64,000 nucleotides of DNA from Burkholderia ubonensis subsp. mesacidophila (GTDB lineage Bacteria > Pseudomonadota > Gammaproteobacteria > Burkholderiales > Burkholderiaceae), in NCBI RefSeq assembly GCF_002097715.1, contig NZ_CP020737.1, positions 1,178,001-1,242,000 of the forward strand. The letters run 5' to 3'. Position numbers and translations under genes: made by a program. The notes under the pieces were generated by a model. The model made no database searches. It had not been told where the DNA came from and saw only the letters and a list, made by a program, of their open reading frames with translations. Positions 18,559-29,707 of this stretch are shown in pieces (position 1 is the stretch's first letter; the number at the start of each line of letters is the position of its first letter).

Positions 18559-19491
18559 ATGAAATTTGCGTTCGTTTTTCCGGGGCAGGGCTCGCAGTCG
18601 GTCGGCATGCTCAATGCATTCGCCGATCTGGCTGTCGTGCGCGAAACGCTCCAGGAAGCGTCCGATGCGCTCAACCAGGATCTCGGCAAGCTGATCGCCG
18701 AAGGTCCGGCTGAAGAGCTGAATCTCACCACCAACACCCAGCCCGTGATGCTGACGGCCGCGTACGCGTGCTACCGCGCATGGCAGCAGGCGGGCGGCCC
18801 GGCGCCGTCGATCGTCGCCGGCCACAGCCTCGGCGAATACACGGCGCTGGTTGCCGCCGGCGCGATCGCGTTCAAGGACGCGGTGCCGCTCGTGCGCTTC
18901 CGCGCGCAGGCGATGCAGACCGCGGTGCCGGTCGGTCAGGGCGGCATGGCCGCGATCCTCGGCCTCGACGACGACACGGTGCGCGCGGTGTGCGCCGAAG
19001 CCGCGGAAGCGGGCGTCGTCGAAGCGGTGAACTTCAACGCGCCGGCGCAGGTCGTCATCGCCGGCAACAAGGCAGCCGTCGAGAAGGCCTGCGAGATCGC
19101 GAAGGCGAAGGGCGCGAAGCGCGCGCTGCCGCTGCCGGTGTCGGCGCCGTTCCACTCGTCGCTGCTGAAGCCGGCATCGGACCAGCTGCGCGACTACCTT
19201 GCGAACGTCGACGTGAAGGCGCCGCAGATCCCGGTGGTCAACAACATCGATGTCGCGGTCGTGAGCGATCCGGCCGCGATCAAGGACGCGCTGGTGCGCC
19301 AGGCCGCGGGCCCGGTGCGCTGGGTCGAGTGCGTGCGGCACATCGCCGGCACCGGCGTCACGCACGTGATCGAATGCGGTCCGGGCAAGGTGCTCGCGGG
19401 CCTGACGAAGCGCATCGACGCCAATCTGACGGGTGCGTCGGTGTTCGATCCGGCGTCGCTCGACGAAGCGCTCAAGCTGGCGGCTGCCTGA
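18559..19491 (+). CDS. fabD: Malonyl-CoA:ACP transacylase
   Basis: A 310-residue FabD that loads malonyl groups onto ACP. The active-site GHSLG gives Ser90, the N terminus FVFPGQGSQSVGM is canonical, and a catalytic His lies in SAPFHSSLLKP. A 96-bp gap separates it from fabH, but no convincing terminator lies there. fabG follows by 39 bp. Confidence 0.97.
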   Translation: MKFAFVFPGQGSQSVGMLNAFADLAVVRETLQEASDALNQDLGKLIAEGPAEELNLTTNTQPVMLTAAYACYRAWQQAGGPAPSIVAGHSLGEYTALVAAGAIAFKDAVPLVRFRAQAMQTAVPVGQGGMAAILGLDDDTVRAVCAEAAEAGVVEAVNFNAPAQVVIAGNKAAVEKACEIAKAKGAKRALPLPVSAPFHSSLLKPASDQLRDYLANVDVKAPQIPVVNNIDVAVVSDPAAIKDALVRQAAGPVRWVECVRHIAGTGVTHVIECGPGKVLAGLTKRIDANLTGASVFDPASLDEALKLAAA

Positions 19492-19530
19492 CCCGGCGGC
19501 GCCTTTCCACCAGAGACGGATATTCGATCC

Positions 19531-20280
19531 ATGGAAAAGACTCTCGATAAACAGGTTGCGATCGTGACCGGCGCGTCGCGCGGCATCGGCCGGGCGATCG
19601 CGCTCGAGCTGGCGCGCCTTGGCGCGATGGTGATCGGCACGGCCACGAGCGAATCGGGCGCGTCCGCCATCACCGCGACGTTCGCGGAAGCGGGCGTCAC
19701 GGGCCGCGGCGCGGTGCTGAACGTCAACGACGCGGCGGCGGCCGAAGCGCTGATCGACGCGACGGTCAAGGAATTCGGCGCGCTGCACGTGCTCGTCAAC
19801 AACGCAGGCATCACGCAGGACCAACTCGCGATGCGCATGAAGGACGAGGACTGGGACGCCGTGATCGACACCAACCTGAAGTCGGTGTTCCGCCTGTCGC
19901 GCGCGGTGCTGCGCCCGATGATGAAGGCGCGCGGCGGCCGCATCATCAACATCACGTCGGTGGTCGGCTCGGCCGGCAACCCCGGCCAGGCGAACTACGC
20001 GGCCGCGAAGGCCGGCGTCGCGGGCATGACCCGCGCGCTCGCGCGCGAGATCGGCAGCCGCGGCATCACGGTCAACTGCGTGGCGCCGGGCTTCATCGAC
20101 ACCGACATGACGAAGACGCTGCCGGAAGAACAGCAGGCCGCGCTCAAGACCCAGATTCCGCTTGGCCGCCTCGGCAGCCCGGAAGACATCGCCCATGCCG
20201 TCGCGTTCCTTGCGTCGCCGCAGGCCGGTTACATCACCGGCACGACGTTGCACGTGAACGGCGGCATGTACATGTCGTAA
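19531..20280 (+). CDS. fabG: 3-oxoacyl-ACP reductase
   Basis: A 249-residue short-chain dehydrogenase that reduces 3-oxoacyl-ACP with NADPH in the elongation cycle. The cofactor motif is TGASRGIG (13-20), NNAG is at 90-93, and the catalytic residues are Ser143, Tyr156 and Lys160. The C terminus TLHVNGGMYMS is the usual FabG ending. Confidence 0.97.
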   Translation: MEKTLDKQVAIVTGASRGIGRAIALELARLGAMVIGTATSESGASAITATFAEAGVTGRGAVLNVNDAAAAEALIDATVKEFGALHVLVNNAGITQDQLAMRMKDEDWDAVIDTNLKSVFRLSRAVLRPMMKARGGRIINITSVVGSAGNPGQANYAAAKAGVAGMTRALAREIGSRGITVNCVAPGFIDTDMTKTLPEEQQAALKTQIPLGRLGSPEDIAHAVAFLASPQAGYITGTTLHVNGGMYMS

Positions 20281-20356
20281 GGATTTTCGTTTACCATCCG
20301 CGCCGTATCCGGTTATTGGCGGATCGGCGCTTGATCGACCATCAAGCCAACGCGCG

Positions 20357-20384
20357 TTTTGGCCGGCACCAAACCTGATAAAAT
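20357..20384 (+). promoter_or_regulatory. Possible promoter for acpP
   Basis: TAAAAT (20379-20384) follows a weak -35 (TTTTGG, 20357-20362) with 16-bp spacing in the 143-bp fabG-acpP gap. acpP usually has its own strong promoter because ACP is needed in excess. GGAGGGG at 20415-20421 is a near-perfect ribosome-binding site for acpP. Confidence 0.4.
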
Positions 20385-20423
20385 GCGCGCACTTGTAAAT
20401 CTGAACTTTCCCTCGGAGGGGTA

Positions 20424-20663
20424 ATGGACAACATCGAACAACGTGTCAAGAAGATCGTCGCTGAGCAACTGGGCGTCGCAGAAGCCGAGATCAAGAACGA
20501 AGCTTCGTTCGTGAACGACCTGGGCGCTGACTCGCTCGACACGGTTGAACTGGTGATGGCGCTGGAAGACGAGTTCGGCATGGAAATCCCGGACGAAGAA
20601 GCCGAAAAGATCACGACGGTTCAGCAAGCGATCGACTACGCTCGCGCAAACGTCAAGGCGTAA
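20424..20663 (+). CDS. acpP: Acyl carrier protein
   Basis: A 79-residue acidic ACP. The phosphopantetheine attachment site is Ser37 in [12 protein letters not shown]. The holo form is made by AcpS, which is encoded at 33.6 kb in this window. Codon use is less GC-extreme than in its neighbours, consistent with high expression. A strong GGAGGGG ribosome-binding site precedes the ATG. Confidence 0.98.
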
Positions 20664-20813
20664 GCGCCGTCCGCGCTTTTCGCGACTGTCGCATTTGACG
20701 CGCCATCCTGCCGGCATCATCGCCGGACGGAGTAACAGCCACAGGGCTTGCAGGGCTGGTTCCTGTGGCCGCTGTGGCTTTTGTTTTTGTCATCCAATGG
20801 AAAAGAGGTTACC

Positions 20814-22046
20814 GTGAGCCGCCGTCGTGTTGTCGTTACAGGCCTGGGGCTAATTTCGCCTGTTGGCAATAGTGTTGCCGACGGCTGGGCCAATCTCGTC
20901 GCCGGCAAGTCCGGCATCGCCACCGTCACCAAATTCGATCCGTCGAACCTGGCCGTGCATTTCGCAGGCGAGGTGAAGGGCTTCAGCGCCGAGGAGTACA
21001 TCCCGGCGAAGGAAGCCCGCAACATGGATACCTTCATCCATTACGGCATTGCCGCCGGCGTGCAGGCGTTCAAGGACAGCGGGCTGGAAGTGACCGAAGC
21101 CAATGCGGAACGCATCGGCGTCATGGTCGGCTCCGGCATCGGCGGCCTGCCGATGATCGAGGATACCCACCAGACCTACATCGATCGCGGCGCGCGCCGG
21201 ATTTCGCCGTTCTTCGTGCCGGGTTCGATCATCAACATGATCTCGGGCCACCTGAGCATCATGTTCGGCCTGAAGGGCCCGAACCTCGCGGCCGTCACGG
21301 CCTGCACGACCGGCCTGCACAGCATCGGCCTCGCCGCGCGCCTGATCCAGGCCGGCGACGCCGACGTGATGGTCGCGGGCGGCGCCGAATCGACGGTGTC
21401 GCCGCTCGGCATCGGCGGCTTCGCGGCGGCGCGTGCGCTGTCGACCCGCAACGATGATCCGGCGACCGCGTCCCGTCCGTGGGACAAGGACCGCGACGGC
21501 TTCGTGCTGGGCGAGGGCGCCGGCGTGATGGTGCTGGAAGAGTACGAGTCGGCGAAAGCGCGTGGCGCGAAGATCTACGCGGAAGTCGCGGGCTTCGGCA
21601 TGACGGGCGACGCGTACCACATGACCGCGCCGAACATGGACGGTCCGCGCCGCTGCATGGTCGCGGCGCTGCGCGACGCCGGCATGAACCCGGACGAAGT
21701 TCAGTACCTGAACGCGCACGGCACGTCGACGCCGCTGGGCGACAAGAACGAGTCCGATGCCGTCAAGGCCGCGTTCGGCGACCACGCGTACAAGCTCGTC
21801 GTGAACTCGACGAAGTCGATGACGGGCCACCTTCTGGGCGGCGCGGGCGGCCTCGAATCGGTGTTTACGGTGCTGGCGCTGCACAACAACGTGTCGCCGC
21901 CGACGATCAACATCTTCAACCAGGATCCGGAGTGCGATCTCGATTACTGCGCGAACACCGCGCGTGACATGAAGATCGACGTGGCCGTGAAGAACAATTT
22001 CGGCTTCGGCGGAACCAACGGCACGCTGGTGTTCAAGCGCGCCTGA
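20814..22046 (+). CDS. fabF: 3-oxoacyl-ACP synthase II
   Basis: A 410-residue KAS II, the elongating condensing enzyme. The catalytic Cys164 lies in [11 protein letters not shown], with the two histidines in [11 protein letters not shown] and [10 protein letters not shown]. The start is taken as the GTG at 20814 ([12 protein letters not shown]) preceded by GAGG at 20805-20808. The frame is open for 22 further codons upstream, but that peptide is hydrophobic and unlike FabF. Confidence 0.96.
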   Translation: MSRRRVVVTGLGLISPVGNSVADGWANLVAGKSGIATVTKFDPSNLAVHFAGEVKGFSAEEYIPAKEARNMDTFIHYGIAAGVQAFKDSGLEVTEANAERIGVMVGSGIGGLPMIEDTHQTYIDRGARRISPFFVPGSIINMISGHLSIMFGLKGPNLAAVTACTTGLHSIGLAARLIQAGDADVMVAGGAESTVSPLGIGGFAAARALSTRNDDPATASRPWDKDRDGFVLGEGAGVMVLEEYESAKARGAKIYAEVAGFGMTGDAYHMTAPNMDGPRRCMVAALRDAGMNPDEVQYLNAHGTSTPLGDKNESDAVKAAFGDHAYKLVVNSTKSMTGHLLGGAGGLESVFTVLALHNNVSPPTINIFNQDPECDLDYCANTARDMKIDVAVKNNFGFGGTNGTLVFKRA

Positions 22047-22057
22047 CGCGGAATCGC

Positions 22058-22522
22058 TTGACGAATCCTGTCGGAATCACGGCCGGGTGCCCGCAGCGTT
22101 TCACGCTGCGGGCCTCGGCCGTGTTGTACGTGGTGCTTGCCGTTTTCGTCGCGTCGGCTGCAGTGGCGGTGCACCTGTTCGTCGCGCCGCGCGCCGGTGT
22201 CGCGGCCGGGGCGGGTGCGATGGCCGCGACGGCGGCGCTGCTGGCCTTCGGCACGGTGCGGGCCTGTGCGCGACGGCTGCCGGCCGAGTTGCGGGTCGAT
22301 GCGTTCGGCGAGGTTGCGGCATTCGGTCGCGCCGGGCAATTGCTCGCGCGCGGCCGCGTGACCGGTTACGCTCACTGGAGCAGCCTGTTGCTCGTGCTGT
22401 CGGTCGGGCAGGGCGGGCGCCGCGCGCGGCCGTTGCTGCTTCCGGCCGATGCGCTCGACGCGCCGTCGTTCAGCGCGCTGTCCGTGCTGGCGAGAACCGC
22501 GACGGCGGAGCGGCCGGCGTGA
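22058..22522 (+). CDS. YgfX-like small membrane protein (hypothetical)
   Basis: A 154-residue protein with two transmembrane helices at about residues 22-42 and 46-66, then a soluble beta-rich C-terminal part. Length and topology resemble YgfX/CptA-type proteins, some of which have been described as toxins or membrane-linked factors; the match is by eye and weak. The start used is TTG at 22058, 11 bp after the fabF stop. A very strong hairpin (22078-22123) covers codons 8-22, and an in-frame GTG at 22121 is an alternative start. It lies between fabF and rpoE. Confidence 0.6.
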   Translation: MTNPVGITAGCPQRFTLRASAVLYVVLAVFVASAAVAVHLFVAPRAGVAAGAGAMAATAALLAFGTVRACARRLPAELRVDAFGEVAAFGRAGQLLARGRVTGYAHWSSLLLVLSVGQGGRRARPLLLPADALDAPSFSALSVLARTATAERPA

Positions 22523-22531
22523 CGGCGCCAC

Positions 22532-22574
22532 GGTTACGCATCGTAACCAGCGGCCGGCGCGGGAACGCTACAAT
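22532..22574 (+). promoter_or_regulatory. rpoE upstream palindrome and -10 element
   Basis: A perfect inverted repeat GGTTACG-CAT-CGTAACC (22532-22548) lies just upstream of a TACAAT -10 candidate (22569-22574) that has no recognisable -35. This is the layout of a promoter governed by a dimeric DNA-binding protein near -35. I cannot name the protein, and no clear sigma-E type (GAACTT/TCTGA) promoter is visible. Confidence 0.45.
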
Positions 22575-22613
22575 AGCCTTCCGCGTTGCATCCCTAGTTA
22601 ACGGATTTGTCAG

Positions 22614-23213
22614 GTGAGTGAAAAAGAAATCGATCAGGTTCTGGTCGAGCGCGTTCAGAAAGGCGACAAGGCAGCGTTCGAACTCCTGGTCTCCAAATAC
22701 CACCGCAAGATCATTCGGCTGATCTCGCGCCTCGTGCGGGATCCCGCCGAGGTCGAGGATGTGGCCCAGGACGCGTTCATCAAGGCGTACCGTGCGCTGC
22801 CGCAGTTCCGCGGCGAGTCCGCGTTCTACACGTGGTTGTACCGGATTGCCGTGAACACGGCGAAGAACTACCTTGCGACGCAGGGCCGCCGGGCGCCGAC
22901 CTCGACCGAGGCGGATGCCGAGGAAGCGGAAACTTTCTCCGACGCAGACCAACTAAGGGATATCAACACGCCTGAGTCGATGTTGATGAGCAAGCAGATT
23001 GCCGAGACGGTCAATGCTGCAATGGCCGTTCTGCCCGAGGAGCTGCGCCAGGCGATCACGCTGCGCGAGATCGAAGGCCTGAGCTACGAGGAAATCGCGG
23101 AAATGATGGGCTGCCCGATCGGGACGGTCCGCTCGCGGATCTTCCGGGCGCGCGAGGCAATCGCGGCAAAATTGCGTCCGCTGCTCGATACGCCCGAAGG
23201 CAAGCGCTGGTAA
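22614..23213 (+). CDS. rpoE: RNA polymerase sigma factor RpoE (AlgU/sigma-E)
   Basis: A 199-residue ECF sigma factor of the RpoE/AlgU group controlling the envelope-stress response. Region 2 contains DVAQDAFIKAYRALPQFRG, and region 4 has the helix-turn-helix LSYEEIAEMMGCPIGTVRSRI. The start is GTG at 22614 (MSEKEIDQVLVERV, as in the family). It is followed by its anti-sigma factor rseA, mucB and mucD, the classic sigma-E operon order. Confidence 0.96.
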   Translation: MSEKEIDQVLVERVQKGDKAAFELLVSKYHRKIIRLISRLVRDPAEVEDVAQDAFIKAYRALPQFRGESAFYTWLYRIAVNTAKNYLATQGRRAPTSTEADAEEAETFSDADQLRDINTPESMLMSKQIAETVNAAMAVLPEELRQAITLREIEGLSYEEIAEMMGCPIGTVRSRIFRAREAIAAKLRPLLDTPEGKRW

Positions 23214-23285
23214 GCGCATCGGGCGGGCCGGCGCGGTCGGGGTCTAGTTACGATAGAGTCGTGAAGTCACGACGGGGTGTGCAAG

Positions 23286-23918
23286 ATGGGGAGCATCATG
23301 GGGTCGGTCAATACGCAGTCGCAGGCGTGCCCGCGCGGCGAACGCCTTTCCGCTCTGGTCGACGGAGAAATGTTCGACGGCCCGGATCACGGGCAGTTTC
23401 TGGCTGAGCTCGATCGCGCGGATCGCGCTGCGTGGGCCCACTACCACCTGATCGGCGACGCGTTGCGCTCGGACGAGCTGGCGCTGGCGCCGGCGATGAG
23501 CGCATCGTTCACCGCGCGCCTGTCGGTGCGACTCGAAGCCGAGCCGCACCTGCTCGCGCCGGCTGCTGCGCCGGTTTCCCGCAGGCTGCTGTCGTTGCGC
23601 CGGCGGGTCGTGCCGGCCTTCGCGGTCGCCGCGGCCGCCGCGACGCTGACGTGGATCGTCGTCCCGCAGATGCAGACGGCCAGCGCGCCGGGCGCCGTCC
23701 AGGTCGCATCGGCCGGTGCGCCGCAGCAGAACGGCCTGCAGCGCGTGACGGTCGCGCAGGCGCCGTCGCAGCAGGGGCTGCAGGAGGCGAACATCATCCG
23801 TGACGCAAGCCTCGACCAATACCTTGAAGCGCATCAGCAATTCGCGCAGCAGCCCGTCGTCACGGGCTCGATGCCGCTGATTCGCGCTGCCGTGACCACG
23901 ACGACGCCAAGCCAATAA
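23286..23918 (+). CDS. rseA: Anti-sigma-E factor RseA/MucA
   Basis: A 210-residue single-pass inner membrane anti-sigma factor. The N-terminal cytoplasmic sigma-binding domain contains ERLSALVDGEMF and AAWAHYHLIGDALRS; the transmembrane helix is at about residues 108-127, followed by a Gln-rich periplasmic tail. Regulated proteolysis of this protein would release RpoE under envelope stress. The start is ATG 23286, eight bases after GACGGGG; ATG 23298 with a nearer GGGGAG is an alternative. mucB follows after 4 bp. Confidence 0.9.
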   Translation: MGSIMGSVNTQSQACPRGERLSALVDGEMFDGPDHGQFLAELDRADRAAWAHYHLIGDALRSDELALAPAMSASFTARLSVRLEAEPHLLAPAAAPVSRRLLSLRRRVVPAFAVAAAAATLTWIVVPQMQTASAPGAVQVASAGAPQQNGLQRVTVAQAPSQQGLQEANIIRDASLDQYLEAHQQFAQQPVVTGSMPLIRAAVTTTTPSQ

Positions 23919-23922
23919 CCCG

Positions 23923-24978
23923 ATGCGGACATTGCGGTTGAATCACACCATCTCCGGATGGAAGCGGCTGCCGGCCCTCCTGCTTTGCGCAGCCGCGTTG
24001 TTGTCCGTTCAATCCCTTCAAGCCAACGCTCAGCAGCCGGACGATCCCGTCGCGACCCGCAAGGCCGTCGCGGACTGGCTCGACCGCATCCAGCAGGCGG
24101 CGCAGCAGCAGAGTTACGAAGGCACGTTCGTCTACCAGCGCGGCGGATACGTGCAGTCGTCGCGGATTGCGCATGTCGCCGCCCGCGACGGCGAATTCGA
24201 GCGGATCGAGAGTCTTGACGGCAAGCCCCGCAAGCTGCTGCGGCATAACGACGAGCTGTACACGTTCGTGCCCGAGCGCAAGCTGTGCGTCGTCGAGCGC
24301 CGGCAGGCCCGCGACTCGTTCCCCGCGCTGCTCGGCGCGAGCGGCGAGCACGTGATGTCGGTCTACGATGCGAAGCTGCTCGGCAAGGATCGCGTGGCGG
24401 GGCTCGATGCCCAGGTCGTCGAACTGGCGCCGAAGGACGGGTACCGCTTCACCTACAAGCTGTGGGCCGATGCCCGCACCGGCCTGCTGCTGCGCTCGCA
24501 GACGCTCGACGCGAGCGACCACGTGCTCGAGCAGATCGCGTTCTCGCAGTTGCAGATGGGCGGCGCGGGCGCGGCCGACAAGTCGGCGATCATGTCCGGC
24601 ATGCGCAACCTGGGCGGCTGGACGGTCGTGCGCCCGCCGGTGGCGCCGGTCGACATGGAGGCGCAGGGCTGGCAGCTCGCGCCGAGCATCGCCGGCTTCC
24701 AGAAGATCCGTGAGGTGCGGCGGCCGATGGCCGCGCGCGATGCGGGCGACCCGCCGATTCCGGTCGATCAGGCCGTCTTTACCGACGGGCTCGCGACGGT
24801 TTCGGTGTTCGTCGAACCAGCCGAGAAGAATACGCGCAAGGAAGGCGCGGGCAGCACCGGCGCGACGCACGTGCTTGTGAAGCGGCGCGGGGGCTACTGG
24901 ATCACCGTGCTCGGCGAAGTGCCGCCGGCCACGTTGCAGCAGTTCGCGTCTGCCATAGAATACAAGTCTTCCAAGTAA
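23923..24978 (+). CDS. mucB: Sigma-E regulatory protein MucB/RseB
   Basis: A 351-residue periplasmic protein that binds the RseA periplasmic domain and protects it from proteolysis, sensing lipid or lipoprotein signals. The signal peptide ends at ANA (34-36). The MucB/RseB N-terminal lipoprotein-like domain contains SYEGTFVYQRGGYVQSSRI; the C-terminal domain includes the WQLAPSIAGFQKIREVRR region. It lies 4 bp after rseA and 17 bp before mucD. Confidence 0.93.
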   Translation: MRTLRLNHTISGWKRLPALLLCAAALLSVQSLQANAQQPDDPVATRKAVADWLDRIQQAAQQQSYEGTFVYQRGGYVQSSRIAHVAARDGEFERIESLDGKPRKLLRHNDELYTFVPERKLCVVERRQARDSFPALLGASGEHVMSVYDAKLLGKDRVAGLDAQVVELAPKDGYRFTYKLWADARTGLLLRSQTLDASDHVLEQIAFSQLQMGGAGAADKSAIMSGMRNLGGWTVVRPPVAPVDMEAQGWQLAPSIAGFQKIREVRRPMAARDAGDPPIPVDQAVFTDGLATVSVFVEPAEKNTRKEGAGSTGATHVLVKRRGGYWITVLGEVPPATLQQFASAIEYKSSK

Positions 24979-24995
24979 CGCTTTCCCTTTCCGAC

Positions 24996-26468
24996 ATGAT
25001 GAAACTCACGCTGCGCAAATGGCTGGCCGTTGCGGCGGTGGCGGCTTGCCTGCCGCTCATGCCGCATTCCGCGGCGGCGGCGCCCGCCGCCAGCCTTCCC
25101 GATTTCGCGGACCTGGTCGAAAAGGTCGGGCCGGCCGTCGTGAACATCCGGACGACCGCCAACGTGCCGACGGGCGGCCCGCGCGGCGTGCTCCCGCCGG
25201 GTTTCGACAATGGCGACATGTCGGAATTCTTCCGCCGCTTCTTCGGCATTCCGCTGCCGCAGGCGCCCGGCAACCCGAAGAACGCACCCCAGCAGCCCGA
25301 CAATCCGCCTGACACCGAGCAGAATCGCGGCGTCGGCTCGGGCTTCATCGTGTCGGCCGACGGCTACGTGATGACCAATGCGCACGTCGTCGACGACGCC
25401 GACACGATCTACGTGACGCTGACCGACAAGCGCGAGTTCAAGGCGAAGCTGATCGGCGTCGACGACCGCACCGACGTCGCGGTCGTCAAGATCCAGGCGT
25501 CGAATCTGCCGGTCGTCGCGATCGGCGATTCGAACAAGGTGCGCGTCGGCGAGTGGGTCGTCGCGATCGGCTCGCCGTTCGGCCTCGACAACACGGTGAC
25601 GGCCGGCATCGTCAGCTCGAAGAGCCGCAACACGGGCGACTACCTGCCGTTCATCCAGACCGACGTGGCCGTGAACCCCGGCAACTCCGGCGGCCCGCTG
25701 ATCAACATGCAGGGCGAGGTGATCGGCATCAATTCGCAGATCTACAGCCGCACGGGCGGTTTCATGGGCATCTCGTTCGCGATTCCGATCGACGAGGCGA
25801 TGCGCGTGGCCGACCAGCTGAAGGCGACCGGCAAGGTCACGCGCGGCCGGATCGCGGTGGCGATCGGCGAGGTGACGAAGGACGTGGCCGACTCGATCGG
25901 CCTGCCGAAGGCGGAAGGCGCGCTCGTCAGCAGCGTCGAGCCGGGCGGGCCGGCCGACAAGGCGGGCGTCCAGCCGGGCGACATCATCCTGAAGTTCAAC
26001 GGCAAGCCGGTCGACACGGCGTCGGACCTGCCGCGCATGGTCGGCGACACGAAGCCGGGCGTGAAGGCGACGATCAGCGTGTGGCGCAAGGGTCAGGCGC
26101 GCGATTTGCCGATCATGATCGCCGAGACGCCGGCCGATACGGCCGCGAAGGCCGATCCGGGCAAGAAGACGCCGCAGAAGCCGCGCCAGAGCAATGCGCT
26201 CGGCTTGACGGTCAGCGACATTTCGGCCGACCAGCTGAAGGCGCTGAAGCTGAAGAGCGGCGTGCAGGTCGACGGCGTCGACGGTCCGGCGGCGCGCGCG
26301 GGGCTGCAGCGCGGCGACATCGTGCTGCGCGTCGGCGACACCGACATCACGAGCGCGAAGCAGTTCGCCGACGTCACCGCCCAGCTCGATCCGCAGAAGG
26401 CGGTCGCGGTGCTGGTGCGGCGCGGCGACAATACGCAGTACTTCCCGCTGCGTCCGCGCCAGAAATAA
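24996..26468 (+). CDS. mucD: Periplasmic Do-type serine protease MucD/DegP
   Basis: A 490-residue HtrA-family protease/chaperone for misfolded envelope proteins. The signal peptide ends around AAA (residues 26-29). The catalytic triad is His130 (TNAHVV), Asp160 (DRTDVAVVK) and Ser231 (GNSGGPL). Two PDZ domains follow, centred near residues 310 and 430. A Gln/Pro/Asn-rich insert (about 85-110) corresponds to the LA-loop region. As the last sigma-E operon member it provides feedback by removing damaged proteins. Confidence 0.95.
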   Translation: MMKLTLRKWLAVAAVAACLPLMPHSAAAAPAASLPDFADLVEKVGPAVVNIRTTANVPTGGPRGVLPPGFDNGDMSEFFRRFFGIPLPQAPGNPKNAPQQPDNPPDTEQNRGVGSGFIVSADGYVMTNAHVVDDADTIYVTLTDKREFKAKLIGVDDRTDVAVVKIQASNLPVVAIGDSNKVRVGEWVVAIGSPFGLDNTVTAGIVSSKSRNTGDYLPFIQTDVAVNPGNSGGPLINMQGEVIGINSQIYSRTGGFMGISFAIPIDEAMRVADQLKATGKVTRGRIAVAIGEVTKDVADSIGLPKAEGALVSSVEPGGPADKAGVQPGDIILKFNGKPVDTASDLPRMVGDTKPGVKATISVWRKGQARDLPIMIAETPADTAAKADPGKKTPQKPRQSNALGLTVSDISADQLKALKLKSGVQVDGVDGPAARAGLQRGDIVLRVGDTDITSAKQFADVTAQLDPQKAVAVLVRRGDNTQYFPLRPRQK

Positions 26469-26478
26469 CGCGCCGCCG

Positions 26479-26715
26479 ATGTTCACGCTCTACGGCCGCG
26501 GCTGGTGCCACCTGTGCGACGACATGCGCGACGCACTGGCGCCGGTGGCGGCCGAATTCGGCGTCGCGGTCGACTATGTCGACATCGACGCGGACGCGGC
26601 GCTCGTCGCCCGCTATGACGAGGACGTGCCGGTGCTGCTGCTGGATGGCGCGGAAGTGTGCCGTCACCGCTTCGACGAGATACGGGTGCGGAACGCGCTC
26701 GCCGCCCGGCGCTGA
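26479..26715 (+). CDS. Glutaredoxin-like thiol protein (DUF836 family)
   Basis: A 78-residue thioredoxin-fold protein with an N-terminal CHLC redox motif (GWCHLCDDMRDAL) and a conserved cis-Pro region DVPVLLLDG. It starts 10 bp after mucD on the same strand and is probably cotranscribed. Family function is reduction of small disulfides or glutathione-mixed disulfides; the partner is unknown. Confidence 0.88.
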   Translation: MFTLYGRGWCHLCDDMRDALAPVAAEFGVAVDYVDIDADAALVARYDEDVPVLLLDGAEVCRHRFDEIRVRNALAARR

Positions 26716-26765
26716 GGCCCGGCAGAGGCCGGTCGCCAAAATGCCGCCCGGCGGGGGGGCTTTTC

Positions 26766-26786
26766 GGCTAAAATAAGCCGTTTTTT
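26766..26786 (+). terminator. Terminator between the sigma-E operon and lepA
   Basis: CGGCT and AGCCG arms (26766-26780) are followed by six Ts. The loop contains TAAAAT, so part of it could also act as a -10 element for lepA; a matching -35 is not obvious. Confidence 0.55.
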
Positions 26787-26849
26787 CACCGACTTACAAG
26801 GCGTGCTCCGCGGTCGTCGAGCGCGCCTTTTTCGCTTGATCGGCACTGA

Positions 26850-28643
<1,794 letters not shown>

Positions 28644-28659
28644 CAGGACTGATCCTTTT

Positions 28660-29553
28660 ATGAATTTTGCGCTGATTCTTTTTGTGCTCGTCGCACTGAC
28701 GGGCGTGGCGTGGGTTGCAGACAAGATGGTGTTCCTGCCGCAGCGCCGGCGGGCGGCCGATGCGGCGATCGACGCGTTCGACCAGCAGCAGTCGCGCATC
28801 GACAAGCGTTTCGCCGACGAGAACGCGGTGCAGACCCGCTCGAAGCTGCGCGACGAGAAGCTGCGCCAGCCGTGGTGGCTCGAGTACACCGCAAGCTTCT
28901 TCCCGGTGATCCTCGCGGTGTTCGTCGTGCGTTCGTTCATCGTCGAGCCGTTCAAGATTCCGTCGGGCTCGATGGTGCCGACGCTGCTCGTCGGAGACTT
29001 CATCCTCGTCAACAAGTTCGACTACGGCCTGCGCATGCCGATCACGAACACGAAGATCACGCAAGGCCGTCCGCTCGAGCGCGGCGACGTCGTCGTGTTC
29101 CGCTATCCGAAGGACGAGTCGGTCGACTACATCAAGCGCGTGATCGGCCTGCCGGGCGACACGGTCGCTTACCAGGACAAGCAGCTGACGATCAACGGCA
29201 AGCCGGTGCCCGAAACGCCGCTGGCCGACTTCTTCGACGACGAGCGGCAGAACTACGCGAAGCAGTTCGAGGAGTCGCTCGGCGGTCGCAAGAACGCGAT
29301 CCTCAACAACCCTGCAGTTCCGCCGTTCGTGATGGGCGCGTACGACTACCCGTATCGCGACAATTGCACGTACAACAGCCGCGGCGTGATCTGCAAGGTG
29401 CCGGCAGGCCACTACTTCATGATGGGCGACAACCGCGACAACAGCGCGGACAGCCGCTACTGGGGCTTCGTGCCGGACCAGAACATCGTCGGTCGCGCGT
29501 TCTTCATCTGGATGAACTTCAGCGACCTGAAGCGGATCGGCTCCTTCAACTGA
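28660..29553 (+). CDS. lepB: Signal peptidase I
   Basis: A 297-residue type I leader peptidase, anchored by hydrophobic segments at residues 3-20 and about 77-95 with the catalytic domain in the periplasm. The dyad is Ser104 ([11 protein letters not shown]) and Lys159 ([12 protein letters not shown]), spaced exactly 55 residues as in E. coli LepB. The C-terminal [17 protein letters not shown] box is present. Confidence 0.97.
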   Translation: MNFALILFVLVALTGVAWVADKMVFLPQRRRAADAAIDAFDQQQSRIDKRFADENAVQTRSKLRDEKLRQPWWLEYTASFFPVILAVFVVRSFIVEPFKIPSGSMVPTLLVGDFILVNKFDYGLRMPITNTKITQGRPLERGDVVVFRYPKDESVDYIKRVIGLPGDTVAYQDKQLTINGKPVPETPLADFFDDERQNYAKQFEESLGGRKNAILNNPAVPPFVMGAYDYPYRDNCTYNSRGVICKVPAGHYFMMGDNRDNSADSRYWGFVPDQNIVGRAFFIWMNFSDLKRIGSFN

Positions 29554-29707
29554 TCCCGATCGATGCACGCGCAACACGCGACGCCCGGGCCGCGTCGCGT
29601 ATTGCCGAACGACTTTAAGAACCGGCGGTAACACCGCCTCGTCATGCCTTTTCGGGGCCGGCCCGCGTCGTTTCGGCGCGACCGGCGCCCGCGTTATACT
29701 CCTGCAC

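Noticed and set aside
18544..20253. Long minus-strand open frame opposite fabD and fabG
   Set aside because: It mirrors conserved fab genes, is Arg/Ala/His-rich with no recognisable domain, and results from the high GC content that removes stop codons.
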